From contig JAQGDQ010000038.1 in NCBI GenBank assembly GCA_030141605.1, forward strand, positions 310,001-374,000: a stretch of DNA of 64,000 nucleotides, read 5' to 3'. The notes beneath the pieces are model-generated. The model was not told the origin of the DNA, did not search any database, and saw nothing but the letters and a program-made list of their open reading frames with translations. Position 1 is the stretch's first letter. Every line of letters starts with the position of its first letter. Made by a program: the position numbers and the translations under genes. Positions 1-13,600 of the stretch are shown piece after piece. Origin of the DNA: Tubiluchus corallicola. Taxonomy: Eukaryota; Priapulida; Priapulimorpha; Priapulimorphida; Tubiluchidae.

Positions 1-557
1 CCACGTTTGGCCCTGCCTGGGGTGCTGTAGCATACCAGGTGTTTTTGCTTCTGTACCTGCACGCTAACAATACCAGTGAACAGTGACAAGGTTGTCGGTG
101 TGACAGCGTTAAAAATTGTCCATTCCCACCAATCGGTTGTGAGTATCAGTATTCGTGACTTTTTGGGTTTGTTCTTTGCTCGGCTGCGAAATAGAACTTT
201 TGAGATAAACGCGATTTTTGCGAATAATCAAAGTAAGTGAAAAAGACCGAATGACCTTCCGTGTTTTCTTGCAGCATGTTTATAATAAAGCTGAAGAGTT
301 TTTAAAAACTCGAAGTACTGAGAAGATTCTGAAAGTTGAAGCTGAAGCTAAGCTAAAGTGCACTACTACGTTTGATGAAATAGAATGCTGTGTCACATTG
401 ACGAATATATTGGTAAACTGTAAGACAGTTTCAGAAGTTTTCGTCATATGAATAGCGACGTTAAAGTTCTATATTGGTAATAATTGACTGAGAAAAACCA
501 AACGTGAGAAGAAAAATGTGTGACAGTGAAGACTTCAGATATGTTCCTCTATAATTA

Positions 558-629
558 ATGACGATTCCAAAAAACATGATGCTAGAGTCAACGGAGATGA
601 AGCCTAGAGCCAGAATAAAATACAAACAA
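558..629 (+). CDS. Candidate alternative first coding exon of Rbfox (exon 1a)
   Basis: ATG at 558 opens 24 codons (MTIPKNMMLESTEMK...YKQ) running to a strong donor, CAA|GTAAGTAAC, at 630. The exon ends in phase 0, the phase needed by the common Rbfox exon at 13190 (CAC ATG GTG). Upstream sequence to base 1 would be 5' UTR and promoter. The peptide is short, basic and has no family match I know. Assignment to Rbfox rests on orientation, phase and the known use of multiple first exons in this family. A non-coding leader is equally possible. Confidence 0.35.
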
Positions 630-1966
630 GTAAGTAACAGCTCGGGCTTCTTAAATCCTTGGTTCCATTATTGGCCAGAGGATCGAGTATGAAATGATGG
701 CGTGTTGTAACGATAGAGTAACGAGCTAATCATTATAAATTTATAATTATTATATAACCAGGTTATTTTGACTGAGCTGACAATGAATAAAACAACGGAT
801 TCCTTTATTTCCAGAACAAATTTAATGACCTGCAACTTGTTTTAGATGTGTTATCGTGTTTCTGGGATTTCTGCAATTTCTACTGGGTCTGATTATGAAA
901 TAGTCACATATTTAGAGCTTATTTTTTGACTAATTGCTTAAACTACAAAAATGTGGCATATGCAATTTTGTTAATGCAGTATTGTTAATATTTTGTCCAT
1001 TTGCGTATCTGTCGGTTTTTCTGACCAGAGGTCAGGGTCAGTTTGGCCAAAACCCAATTTGAAAATCAATAAATGTATCTGATGCTAAGTAGCTCCATTA
1101 TAGCTTATAATATATGGAATAAAAATTTGTTAGAAAACGAATTGAAGAGTGTGGATTGTGAGCTGCAATATTTTCCTGGTTTCTTGTAGTACATATATAT
1201 ATATACGTGTACATAACGGTTTTTGCTGGACACTACATGACGATGTTACCACGTGTGTTTTAACATCATAAACAATATTAAACATGTAAGCGTGTCGTAA
1301 AATTTGTATTACAGAAACATTCATAATTACTAATTTAAAATGTTACCGCCAAATTTTACTGGAAGTCGCTTTTTAATTAACATACATGTATAATGTCTGT
1401 ACAACTGGGCATAATTTTTTTTGTGTCCTACACCGTCTGATTTATCATTTTTCAAGCAAAACTAGGTACAGTTTTCTTGTACGCATATTATATATGGGCT
1501 TTTTACTTGTCTCTGTTTTCATTTGATATGTTTTTGTTTATATTTTATTAAAGTACCTTCATTAAAGTTTTATCAATGTAAAATTTGTTTTTGCGTAATG
1601 TTCCCTTCTAAACGTTAAGGCGCCCTAATAATTTCAATATACAATTTGGAAATTGTAGTTTATACTTAGTGTGAATGTCTTGATCGGTCAGAATTGTTTT
1701 CTATTTTTACCACTATAGGCTTTTGTTCTGTGAGCGAAGTGTGTACAGTACAGTAAAAAATGTTTAATTCTTTGGGTACGCATTCCTTTCCCATATTTGG
1801 GCAATGGAATTTTGGGTTTTTACAAAACGTCTGTGATAAACTGCCGTGATACTGTCATGTTGTGCTTGTGGACGTTTTATTGTTATTGTTATTTATGCAT
1901 TTATTTATGTATGTAAATTATTTCTTGAATTTTATAGACATAATTGTTGTTACGTTGTTTACGAGT

Positions 1967-2065
1967 ATGTTTGATTATGACTATGATTTTGACATTCGAG
2001 AATTTTGTGCAGAAGCCGCTAATACAGACGACGATGACTGGGAAGCTTTAAATAGGGAGATCTGG
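1967..2065 (+). CDS. Candidate alternative first coding exon of Rbfox (exon 1b, acidic)
   Basis: ATG at 1967 gives 33 codons of strikingly acidic peptide (FDYDYDFDIREF, then NTDDDDWEALNREIW), ending at donor TGG|GTATGT in phase 0, compatible with the 13190 exon. The open frame continues upstream to 1862 as a hydrophobic stretch that looks like AT-rich chance. A possible acceptor, TTTTATAG, sits at 1937. The composition (GAC/GAT, TGG, GAA) looks coding, unlike the flanks. The link to Rbfox is inferred. Confidence 0.4.
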
Positions 2066-3194
2066 GTATGTGGTATTAGTACGTTGAATCCCTTAATTTA
2101 TGGTGTTTTGTAGAAACCTTTCACTTGATTTACATTTTAGGAGCGTCGTTTTTAGTAAACAGAGCCACCTATTGTTCCTGAATTTCCGCACCTGAATGAT
2201 TCAGGCCTTCAGGTTTATTTCAAACAATGTATGACGAATATAAATGAATAAAACAACGATTTTTCTTTCGCTTAAGTTTTTCTAAAATAATAGTAATGGA
2301 ACTTGTGTGGTTATACTTTTTAATTGTAGAACTCCTTAGTTCCTACGTTAAACTGCTAAATGACTTATGAGTTGTATAGGCAAACATGTAATCTGCGTGG
2401 CCTATAGGTGAACAGAATTCTCTATCTTGGCAACTCTTCTCAAATTTGAAATATTTGTAATTGCTTGCAGCAATCCATGCTTGTATTATACACTTTCTTA
2501 AAGGAAAAAATAAGTCACTTGTATGTTAGGTTTATTTTGTTGCTACAATTAAATTTCCTAAAATATAACAAAGAAAGTTGCAAAAAACTGCCTATAGAAC
2601 ATAAATGTTAATTTATACTACAGTTGTACAGAAATTATCTGGCGTAGTGGCTTCGTGAGTGCATCGCGGTCTTTCGTAAACGCGCGCCCATTAAAATAAT
2701 TCAAGCACCTTACTAGTACTCGCGCAGAAATGTCACAAAATTGGCTGTTTAATTTTTTTTGTAAAATCTTATACCTTTGAAACAGATTGACATTTGACAG
2801 TGCCCTGCTTTTCTTCGGTCGACGAATGGCGTCAGTGGCGACAAAATGGCGTTAGAAATAGCAGCGCCCATTAGTTAAACTGATTTTACTAATCACACGA
2901 GGAACTTATTGCACTTTTACTACTAAATCTTTCTCATATTTTTCACGTATATTGAAGTAAGCCTAATTTCCCGGAAAGCTTGGCTTTTCCTTTAACAACA
3001 GGACAAAAAGACTATTTCAAATATGCAATTTACAGACATTTTCATTCTTCCAATCTTTGCTGACGTGTCTGGATGCCTCCCTCATTAAGCTCCTGGAGTA
3101 TTCAGGTGGAAGCTTAAAGCTAGAAAATTTTGATTCATTTTTTAAGGCTACTGAAAATAACTAAATGGGTTTTCTCTTATCTTTTCCTATATAT

Positions 3195-3432
3195 TAGCTT
3201 AATGGGCTTAATGGTAGCGTGCACGCTTCCCACCCTGGAGGTCGCGGGTTCAACTCCCAACCTAGCCATACAAAAGACTTAATAAATGATAGCGTTGGTT
3301 CTTCGACCAAGCATACGAATTTGTCAGAGTAACATTCGGGTAATAATAATAGAGACCACCTTGGAAATAAGTATTGAGTTACTTTAGATGTTATTCCTAG
3401 ACTATATCATAAACGAAATTATTATTATTATG
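3195..3432 (+). mobile_element. tRNA-derived SINE
   Basis: A-box-like CTTAATGGTAGCGTG (3207-3221) and B-box GGGTTCAACTCCC (3246-3258) in tRNA spacing, nearest to tRNA-Gly. A non-tRNA body follows, with a simple ATTATTATTATT tail near 3419-3431. It lies in the 5' intronic region of Rbfox, between candidate exons 1b and 1c. Confidence 0.6.
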
Positions 3433-4460
3433 TAAAAAGTTTAGCTTTTAGTGACAAACTCAAAAATAGAGATGTAGATAAGGAGATTCTGCTTTTGTTA
3501 GTTCGGCTCATTTCCTGCTCATTCGTTGACTGATTGCATTTTCTAGAGATGAAAAATTAGACATTAAAAAAATTTGTTTCGCCATTCCAAAGCAATTTCA
3601 GTTCCTAATTGTTGAAATTAGGGCATTTTAAAATTTAGTTGTCAGGTTACGTAATTAATTGCGCATAATTGATGTAAATGGTGGCAGGGAACTCATGCAG
3701 AAAACTTTGCCTATTATCATCTCAAACGCAGCTTAACAAAAGACTGGGAGAACCTGGAGGCGGCAAACAATAATACGCTAAGAGCGTCGTAATTGTTGTT
3801 TGTTTAATTTTCGCTTAACAGATTTTTATTGTCCCCGTGATGTGTGAAATTGGAGTTTAAATCACCGTTCAGCCGATTAAATCACAAGCATCAAAACTTT
3901 CCTTGTGGTCGAAGGCATATCTAATCTCTGGAGGCGGAGTTCGATCAAGTATTGCAATTCGGAGTTGGCGAATTGAACGGTGGTAGAAATTTGTTGCTGT
4001 TGTGATAAGTTGGAGAAATTTAAACGAACTAGCGTATTATAATCCACTTTAAAAAATCATTGGTGCTAGCGAATAATACGAATGCTTGGTAGCGCTGCGA
4101 CGCTAGGCCTCTATTTTAATTACTGTGAAGTGGGCATGTACGAGTAAATAAGGTTATTTGGATGACTGGCTCTTACTCACAAGTATACCTTGAAGTGTGA
4201 TGCGAGACAGTTTGAGGCTTGTGAGAGAAATGGAGCGTTCGCAAAGAAGTGCTCGTTTTCGTTTAGCGGCGTGGAAGCGGGCACTCCAACAATAATTTTC
4301 TTCGTATATACGTTTGCTGGAGATGACATGTTTGCTGAAACTCTTCGAGGGCTGCTGTAACTGAAGTGATAGCTGCCAGATGTTGGAAGCTTGGTGTAAT
4401 TTACAGCCGGTCTGGTTAAAGTAAAACGCTGCATTTATTCGTAAATTATTTTGAACAATT

Positions 4461-4625
4461 ATGGTAGTAATTGCGACAAACGGGAACCCACTAACTCCGG
4501 CGGGCTCAGAGAATGACTGGAACATTCCCGTGAGATCAGAGATGGGATGGACAGTGCCAATGGGCACAGACATTGGGTGGCAGATGATACCTTCCGAGTG
4601 GACTTGGAATCAGGATTATTACATG
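4461..4625 (+). CDS. Rbfox: Candidate alternative first coding exon of Rbfox (exon 1c, Trp-rich repeat)
   Basis: ATG at 4461 opens 55 codons ending ...WNQDYYM at donor ATG|GTGAGG (4626), phase 0, which fits the common exon at 13190. Residues 17-46 are three tandem ten-residue repeats: [20 protein letters not shown] and [10 protein letters not shown], followed by WTW. Codon use and composition are clearly coding; the overlapping minus-strand frames at 4154-4573 are shadows. No known domain is recognised. If spliced to the body it gives Rbfox a distinct N-terminus. Confidence 0.55.
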
Positions 4626-7600
4626 GTGAGGCAATTTCGTCTTAAGACAGTCTCCTTTTTTCTCGCTGAGCATCATACGTAATAAAGTAAACAACCTAAT
4701 TGCTTAATATTTCTGATCGATTTAAGTTACGTTTACGAACAAACCATGTTTTTTAAACTGGATGTTATTACTTTTCCGAAAATCTCAAATTTATTTTAGC
4801 CAGAAACCGTACAGTTTTAGAGAATTGCTTTTCGGGTAAAAGTATTCAGGAAGCGTTTATTATTCCTACCATGAGCAATCGACTGCTTATTCTTAGCTTA
4901 GTCTTTCGTGGATTCGTAGATAAGAATCCACGAGACATTGCTTTGTAATAAATGACTTTGGTTTTGAAAAGTTGAGTTATATATATTACGACAATTTCAT
5001 ATCTCAGAATTACCATGATTGTATTTTATTAAAACTGTTCCAGCTGATCATATACAGATTTAGCACTGTAATTATCCAGTTACGTGTTTGTGTGCTTGTG
5101 CAGGGGCTTATTGTTTTCTATAATACTCAGTGTTACACATATATAATAAAACTGTTGATAGTTGTGACCTGTACGATTATTTCGGAGTAACAGTGTCACT
5201 TGTATAACCACTACACTGCACGTCACGTCACAGTTAAGTACGTGTGATTTGTAAAAATTTAAAAACCCGAAGCGCGGGTTGCGCTGTTATGGTATTCCTT
5301 TGAAATCTGTAATATTATGCTGTTTTAAAGCTAATTAATTTGGCAAGTATGTATTGTTGTAGTAGTAGTAGTAGGGGAAAGTAGATACAGGATCACTTTT
5401 CAAGCACTGTCTATTTGCAGAAGAAACTGCGTTGATAAGTTTCTATTTCGCGGGAAAAAATTATCTCCTCGTTTTCGATTTATTTAAAGGCATCTTTTTT
5501 ATTGTGCGTTTATTCACTTTTTTATTGGTTACTTGCTTTTCGCATTGGGATGGGTGTCCATGGGTCTGTAACACGTAGCTGCCATATACGGTTTAACGAA
5601 GCACGTGAAAAATATTGAAAAGATGCCTGTTATGGGTAATTCTTTTTAGTGCACTTTTAGAGAACGTGTGATTTGGTGTTTAAATATGTCAGTCACGTGT
5701 CAGTTTGTCAAGTGAAACTAATTAAAATTTAAGTTGTCAAAACAGGGTTTTTCCATGACTATAAAGTATGAACAAAAACCTGTAACTAACTAAACTTTTT
5801 TCGGAGAGTGATATTAAAACAAAGCAAACTGGGTTAGTGAGTTAACAAATCGGGTCGTCGGACAACCTCTTCCTGCAGTCCCCCGTCATCAAAACAAACC
5901 GGACCGGTAAGTTGACCAACCGAGTCATCAGGACAACTTTTTTCTGATGACCACTGTAATGAAAGCAAACCGAGCCAGTGAGTCGATTTAGCGGGGCCAT
6001 CAGAACAACCTCTTCCTGCAGTGCACTGTCATCAAAGAAAACCGGTCCAGTGAGCTGACCAATTTGGTCGTCAGAATAACGTCTTCCTGCAAGTCTGCCA
6101 TCATTCTCTCTGCTAAGCTGTTCATCACAGTTGGCTGCTACCAGCCTTGTCTGGAATGAATTCATGAAATAACTGTGTGGACTAAACTCTATGTAAAACT
6201 TCTTAATTGACTGGCTAGCAGCACTTAGCGTCTTTGTTCAAGGCTCACTCGTAAGTTTCAGTATATAGCACATTTGATACTTATTGGTAACCTAAAACAA
6301 GACCTTGTCACCTTGATAGCCTTGTAAGGATTAGTTTTGTTAAGCTGCATGGTAAGTCTAGTAATTCCTTTTATCGTTACTAAGTTATAAATAGTTTTTA
6401 GTCGACAGGGCATTACTGAAAAATGAAAATCACTCATCGGTGTTACCTGGTGTACAGCCTTCAGTGTCCACTATCTATTATTCCGGTTACTATGTTTAGG
6501 CTTCTTTGCTGAGCTAGTGTATTAGGCCAGTGGTTTAGTTTATATAGAAAGGTAGATATCTGTCCGTTCTTTCCGTCTTTTATGCATGCTGTGGCATGCG
6601 CCCAAATGTGGTATATCATAACAACCAACATGGTCCCGGGAAGGCCAAAATGGCTCTTCGGACATTCTTTATAATTATTATAGCCGTCATAAGTGTGCCC
6701 TCGGAACCAGTATGGTCGTAGAAGAATGTAAGGCTTTAAATTGATACAACTTCAACCTCAATTTTCGGCCAGAATGCCCGCCAAAAATAACGCTTGCAGT
6801 TCGGGTGGACACGCTATTCCGCTATAAATCTAATAACGTAGTTTCTCTTTCTCACTTTATTTTTGCAACTTTGCTCTGTACAAGCTATTGGTCAGTTTTT
6901 TCCTGGGACAGAAATACTATGCCGCGCAGAGAAGTGAAGCGCTTGCTAAGTATTAAGGCTACCTACAATTAAACGCCTCTCCCTCTACTCGTACAGCTGT
7001 AGCCCTCATTGGTGATTAGAGTTTGTATAAGAAAGAGATGTGTTGTCATGGGTCATAAACTTAAGCTCAAATAAGTGTCATATGTGAGAAGAATTGTCAT
7101 AAATTATCTCAGATAATTGCTGTGGTGGTGTTTGCATTTAGTTTTATTTTAGTGGTCGATGACCTCTTGCCTTTTTTCTATGTTGAACAGTGATGTCGAA
7201 GAAGTAAGAAAAAGACATCTTAGCGTGTGGAGTTAATAATCCAAGGTAGCCCCAGAACACCGACGTAGGTAGAATAAACAGAAGATTAGTAGCTTTGGTG
7301 CAACTTTTTCGATGCGGGTCTGACATAGCTGGCCTTCATCGTTAGGACGTTGGCCTTCGAAATGGACAATTGCTATGGGTGGCGCCTTTGATGACTTCTT
7401 TTACAGGTGTCTTTTCAGACAAGTAAGATTTCCTATTGTCATTATGTTTTGGCCGTATTAAAGACCTGGCAATTTTGTGATAATTATCATAATTGCAGCG
7501 ACTATTGGTATAGAAACGGGCAATGTCCTGCAACGGGGTTTTCTTAGCTTTTTGTGCTTATTTTGTGCAAATAGAAGTAGAAGCACGTGGCGCATGAAGT

Positions 7601-10600
7601 AGTGAAAGCATGCTAGAACTACTTACTTGCCGCGCTGACATTAGATCACACTGATTTTTACGATGATTTTTTGTTATGCACTCAAGGTTGAACTAAAAAG
7701 GCTAAAAAGCACTTTGCATTATGAGAGTTGAATTTCGTGAGTTTTGCGGGGTCGAATTTCGGTAAGCTTCAAATCGTCCAGAAACTGTCAATTTGTTATT
7801 ATTTTGGTGCTGGGAAATGATTGAAAATTGATCAGAATAGTGCAGCTTCACTCTGTGATCAGCTTGCGCATTGTATAGCCTATTCTGCATGCAGAACGTA
7901 ATTCGACTTTAGTTTAACTATTTGTTCAACCTTCAGTTCCTTTCATAAAAGTTCACTCAGTGCAGAATTGGTATAATCATGTTTATATAGGTCTCAATAA
8001 ATCATTTCCATTTTATACGCCGCTTCATTGTCATTGTCGTTTAAGTATTACGTGGTACCTAATTCTATTGTGTTTTGATTACTGATATTTCAGAATATTT
8101 CTAAGGATTGATAACTTTAATCTTTGAAATTACAAAGCGTCTTGTGTAGCACATACAATACTGAGAGACCGTGTATTAATGGAAATTCTGGGCTAATCAT
8201 GCTATTAAAATTGTACGAACGTTCGCCGTTCGATGGTTCGTTAATCTTTAAATTGGTACTGGTCGAATAATAAGAATGTGTAATTTCATGATTTTTGTAA
8301 AATCTTATATAGTAGACTTAAATGTTGCCCGTATTATTACGTTTTATCGTTAATTTCAAGCATGCAATTGATGCAGTTTTTCATGTAAAAGATGCGCTGA
8401 ATCACCATATTATAAGAGAAGGAAGAGTTAGCAATTTGTAACCTAACAAAAAGTAACTACATTAAAATAACTCGAATGTAAAGTGACATTTAAATTTTTT
8501 TGTGTAAAATTCAATAAGTTAAGCAAGCTTACCCAGGCCTCGACCCGACGTCATTCCTTTCTTTCGGCCAAGTTTCACTGTTTGGCTACAGAAATTTTGC
8601 AATTGGTGATCACCTTGAGTCTTCTCATTAAGTGAGCATATGTGCATTTGTAAGATTTGAGATGTCTGGTAAGTTGAATATTACTTTTTGGATTTTAATA
8701 GGCTCACGAATTATCATCAACATAAAGTGTAATATTTAACGTGATATACTTCATATTTCCTTTTTTCGTATGCGCCCCTATGTCTTTAGTTAAACTCACC
8801 CTGAAAATGTTTAATTTCATCTCATTAATGTGATAACGAAATTTTTAATCCATATTATAACGATATACACCTTGTTACGATAGGCAGAATGGTAGTTATT
8901 TGGGCACCTCTTCCCTTTTCCTCCTAATATAGACCTATAATACCTCCCTCCCATAGCAATGCTGAGTTCCGTTTATGCTGATGCTGTGCGTAGCAGCAGC
9001 CTCCTTATTGATTTCTCGCCTCCCCATTGGCTCTGATCCTCACTGATTCAGAAGCTGCGGATGGCTTTAGCATCGCTGTACAGAATCACAGCCATTTTGG
9101 GAAGCTCTCTTCTTGTCTTTGTCTAAAACTTGTCGTCTCTCTGATGCTGAATTAAACCTTTTCTGAATTTTCTTGACATCACTTCATCAAATGAGAGCAT
9201 AGGCTTGACGAACTAGCTAGCAAGATGTTGACCATGCCAATGGTAAGCGAAGATTTGAATAATTTATTTACTTTTTTGTCAAATCTTGTGATTCATTTTG
9301 TGTTAACATTAATTTTGTTCATGTCTGCCTATTTAGACATTTTATTGAGTCTACATTACAGTTCACTACATTTATTGATTTAACGTTGCTGATTTGACAT
9401 GTGTTGAACAAGATTGCTGCCAACTAATTTGTAGCTATATTATGATATATTGTCTTTTTGTCTATTACCATTTTTGTAACGTTTGGGTGAGGCAGACATA
9501 GTTGCGCATTGTTTAAAGTCTGTTACACAGAACAAATGATTCTTGACTATGGTCTGGTTTCTTTTATGTACTGTCGTGGGCGACTGGAGTATACAAAAGC
9601 TTGAATTTGTCTTCTTGTTTTCTTAAAATTTGTATGCAACTACTGCTTAACTGGGGTCTTTAGGTCTGAAGTAAGTGGCAACGGGTATTGAACTGGGATG
9701 TCGCGAATCACTAGTCAATAACCTATTTTTAGGCACAAGAATGACAGAAGCTATTGCTTTTACAATTTTGTTAGTTTCTTGAAAGGGGAGAAAATTACAT
9801 TGCCTTTTTATTTAATTATAAACTTCTGGTTAGCATCTGTGCTTGGCACGTCCAGGCAACAATAATGTACGTTTAATTTTGTTAATATACTTCAGCTGAA
9901 GCTGTATAATTAAAGTTGATAGTGTGTCAGGATTGTCTTACAAGCTTGTACTTAGGGGTATGTCAAAGGTGTCTTGACCCTCCAGGTCACTGCTCGGATA
10001 TTTAGCGCCGCTCACGGTGTTTTCCGTGGAAAATATTAACGTAGAAATTTCTTAGTACCAAATTGTCTCTTTCATGGTATTTTGTAATCTGCGTGCGTCA
10101 TTTACTGTTAACCCACTGAGCTACATAAGTAAGTTCAGATATAGCAGCGGGATTTGAATTCTATGGGCCATCAATATTTGATGGTAATGGATGTCTAATG
10201 TTCAGCGTGTGAATGCCAAACGCACATTTGCAGGACTGCATCAGCTAGGTTCATCTCTTGGGACGTGCAGATGGTCTATTTTGCTTGCTAAAATATCGCT
10301 ATTGGGCTTGGTGGCTACTTTCATCCTACTTTAATGCTAATATACTAGAGTTGAATAGCAGGCAATGGCTCACAACGTAACAGTTAACGTTCTCTTGTAT
10401 TTTTATGTGCATTTCATACTCGGGGGGGATGTCAAATAATGTCTAGTTTAGCTCCATGCTGCGTGTTCTGAATATCATATAACATCTTCAAGCTAAGCAG
10501 CTAGAAGTCTTGGTCTTATGACAGCATTTGGGTGTTTCAATTCAAACTGTATTCTCAGGTTACGGTACTTGGTTGATGAACCTGGAAATCTGGTGAAACT

Positions 10601-13600
10601 AGAACTGCATCCACAGTCAGACGCATTATTTATATTAAACCTGTCGCCTCCTAGCTGCCTCTACGATAGATTAGTGACTTACCCACACCCTTGGCCGAAA
10701 TCACGTCTCGCGAAACCGTAACTTTATTAACTTGATGTAACTGCGAATTTTAAAAGTTCTCGAGAAAGAATGTGCTTTTGATTTGCCTAAGTTTTTTCCT
10801 AAGTAGCAATCAACTTTGTGCATTTCGGATAAGCCACAAGTAACTTATTTATTTCACACAACACATTTACAATAAATTTTGTGTACAACAATACAGTGAA
10901 AAGGCCTACAATAAACATAGCAGTTTACTGTTTCGGAATAGGAAAAGCCTCACACTCACGTCTGCCCATATACTGTATAAGTGCAAATGCGGTGTTATAT
11001 GAGTGTAAATGGATGTATCATAAATAGATATTAGGCTGTATCTTGATACATTTGAGTTTTTGAAATGATTATTCATCGGCCGTCATGATTTTCTATGTTG
11101 TAATTCTCTTGGCCTGCTGCTGTACTAGTTTTTGAATGTAAAAAACAAACTGTTTGCAAGTCAAGTACATGAAAGTTGGCATCTCCTGTGCCTCACACAT
11201 GCAGATGTTTTAATTTGCGGTTTTCCAATTCTCACGTGACACGTATTTATCTGTTAATAACCAGCAGTAAACTTGATTGATGAAACTTGTAATGTTTGTA
11301 TCTCAGTCAACGTGCGACATGATCATGTAATCTTGTAGCCATTGCCAGCGTCCGTGATTTCAATTCCATCTTGGCTAATTGCGTGATAGAAGGATGAGTC
11401 GCGCACTCGTTCTTCAACGAGTCAATCATTGGATCTGTTATTGGCTTCATTTGCTGTAAAATTTATCCTTAGGTCATCAGTATGAAATTGTAACGTAATG
11501 AAACTAAATCATTGTAGTGCCATCAATATATTAAACACTACCATGCTTTTGCATTTGTGAGTACTAATAATTTTTTTTTCACTCACGTTCCAAATTTTGG
11601 AGAAGTTTTATTCATTTTTCCTGTAAGCAGGACGCATAGGGCGGTACTAATTTGGGTTCCAGGCCAAATGGGAGTCAGAAGCGTCAACAATGCACGTTCA
11701 GGTAATTGTTGTTCACGGTTCGAGTTTTCCCTTAATTCAGGTTTACTGGTAACAGAGGGCTTGGCATAATGTTGTTATATCATGGAAAATTTGAAGATCG
11801 ACAGTAAAACACTGAGTCGCTGACCAGTTTTGCATTTATGAACTGGTCCCTGAGTGGGAACAAATTATTTTTACTGAGATGAATTTATTGTTTCATAGCT
11901 CTTGGCATATTACATGTTCATTGTTCAAGGCTCATACCTTTATTTTTGTGATAACCATAAAACTTTTTACATTGAAACTAAAATACGCGAGGATATCGTG
12001 CTTGTATTTGACAAGTACGTCACTTTTTAAATTAAAAATAGATCACGCATCAAAATTACTAGTGGGGTTTTCAACGAAAAAATTGAATTTTTTAATAACC
12101 TGTGCAGTCGTGCCAGAACAACCAGCCTTAATAAAATGGCCTGATCCCTAGCATCTTAATCAACAAATTAGTTTTATTATTTTTCTAACCATTTTGTGGT
12201 ACCTTTTGCAGTGAGAGTCGGTGTTTATTTCCAATGTGATGATGATGTTCTCTTTTCAGCATAGCTTTTTGCAGTTTCTTACCTTGTTAGCTTTTACTGT
12301 TCCTGAATAGAGGGTGATCAGTATAACATTCGTTATCCTTTAATAAACTTTATACCCAGCGAGGCCCTGCGGATGTGTGAGGTGCAATTAAACCTGTCTT
12401 CTTCATGCTTTTCTAGTCTCAAAGATAATTGGGAAGCCAAGAGGTGTTGATTCATTCCTGGCCTCTTTGAATAACAAAGGTTATAAAACATAAGTGTTCA
12501 CCACTCTATCTGAGAAAATTCTGAAAAAGGAAAAAGAGACAAGGGAGAAAGAAACGTTGGCCTCTCATTTATTAACTAACTAGTCTTGAACTTGTAATTT
12601 ATATGAACCATATTTTCCTTTATCTAAATGAATATATTGCTTTGTAAGTCAAACTGACTGTAAACATTGATTTATATATGAACAAGAAACTATTGAACAA
12701 ACTTAACTAAAATAAGACATGCGCTAAATTAAACATAGACTTTTTCATATTATTATTATGTTTGGAGCACATTATGCTGTCTGTGGGATTTGTTGATTTT
12801 TGGCAGTTAGTAGTTGTTCTTTGCAAAGGTTTTAAAACTACATTGGTATAATATGGTATCAAACGAAATTGGCACTAGAGACGAGGTCTCGATGAGAGGT
12901 TTGTTCTTCGTAATTAAATAATGTAATCTGAACTAGCAGTTGGTATTAATGTGTTGCATATAAAGTGTAGCTAAGTAGATAATGTCATAGAACATATTTG
13001 TGACAGAATTGGCATTACTGAATTTGCTCTGTATGGTAAAAATGAACTAATTGTTGTAATGTATGTAATGTCTTACTATTACTATTTCTTTTTAAGGTCT
13101 TACACGTCACAACACAGAATACAGTCGTGACATGATAGGATTAGTAATTACAACCTTCTGTGTGTAATTACATTCTTTTATATTTTCAGCACATGGTGCA
13201 AACGCAGATGAATCCTGTGTACTCTCAGCACACACAAAATGGCGATGACACAGCAGCTGCTGCTATGGTGACAACACCCTATGTTCAAACTCCACAGGGC
13301 ATCGTACTGGCCACTCCCCATGCCCCTACTGCCAAAGACAGCATGCTGATAAAGCACGAACCTTCAGCAGCAAATTCTTCAACAGTTGAAACTCAAACAG
13401 TAGGTGGTTTCTGTTTTTTGCCAGCTCTGCATATAATCCTGTGTTCTTTTGAATGAGGACATCGGTTTTAGAAATCCTATGTTTTCTGCTTCTTCCATAT
13501 TACATATACTTACTCGTACATATTAGCATTATTGACAGCCTTGTGGAAGAAACAGCTTGTATACTGTAATTATACCGTCGCGCTTGCACTATTCCTGATT

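Larger units (their letters stand above)
4626..13189 (+). other. Rbfox 5' introns, mostly non-coding
   Basis: Between exon 1c and the common exon. It holds the 71-bp minisatellite, the exon 1d/promoter island near 8930-9242, and otherwise AT-rich sequence. An isolated plus-strand frame at 10518-10721 ([20 protein letters not shown]...) has protein-like composition, but no start or splice context I trust. Confidence 0.5.

Noticed and set aside
4154-4573. 139-codon minus-strand open frame, the longest outside the recognised exons apart from the 150-codon one at 46995
   Set aside because: It lies opposite the Trp-rich plus-strand exon, has no splice context or family resemblance, and its plus-strand partner explains the coding-like composition.
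5842-6165. 107-codon minus-strand frame
   Set aside because: It arises from the 71-bp minisatellite; the repeated peptide pattern follows the DNA repeat.
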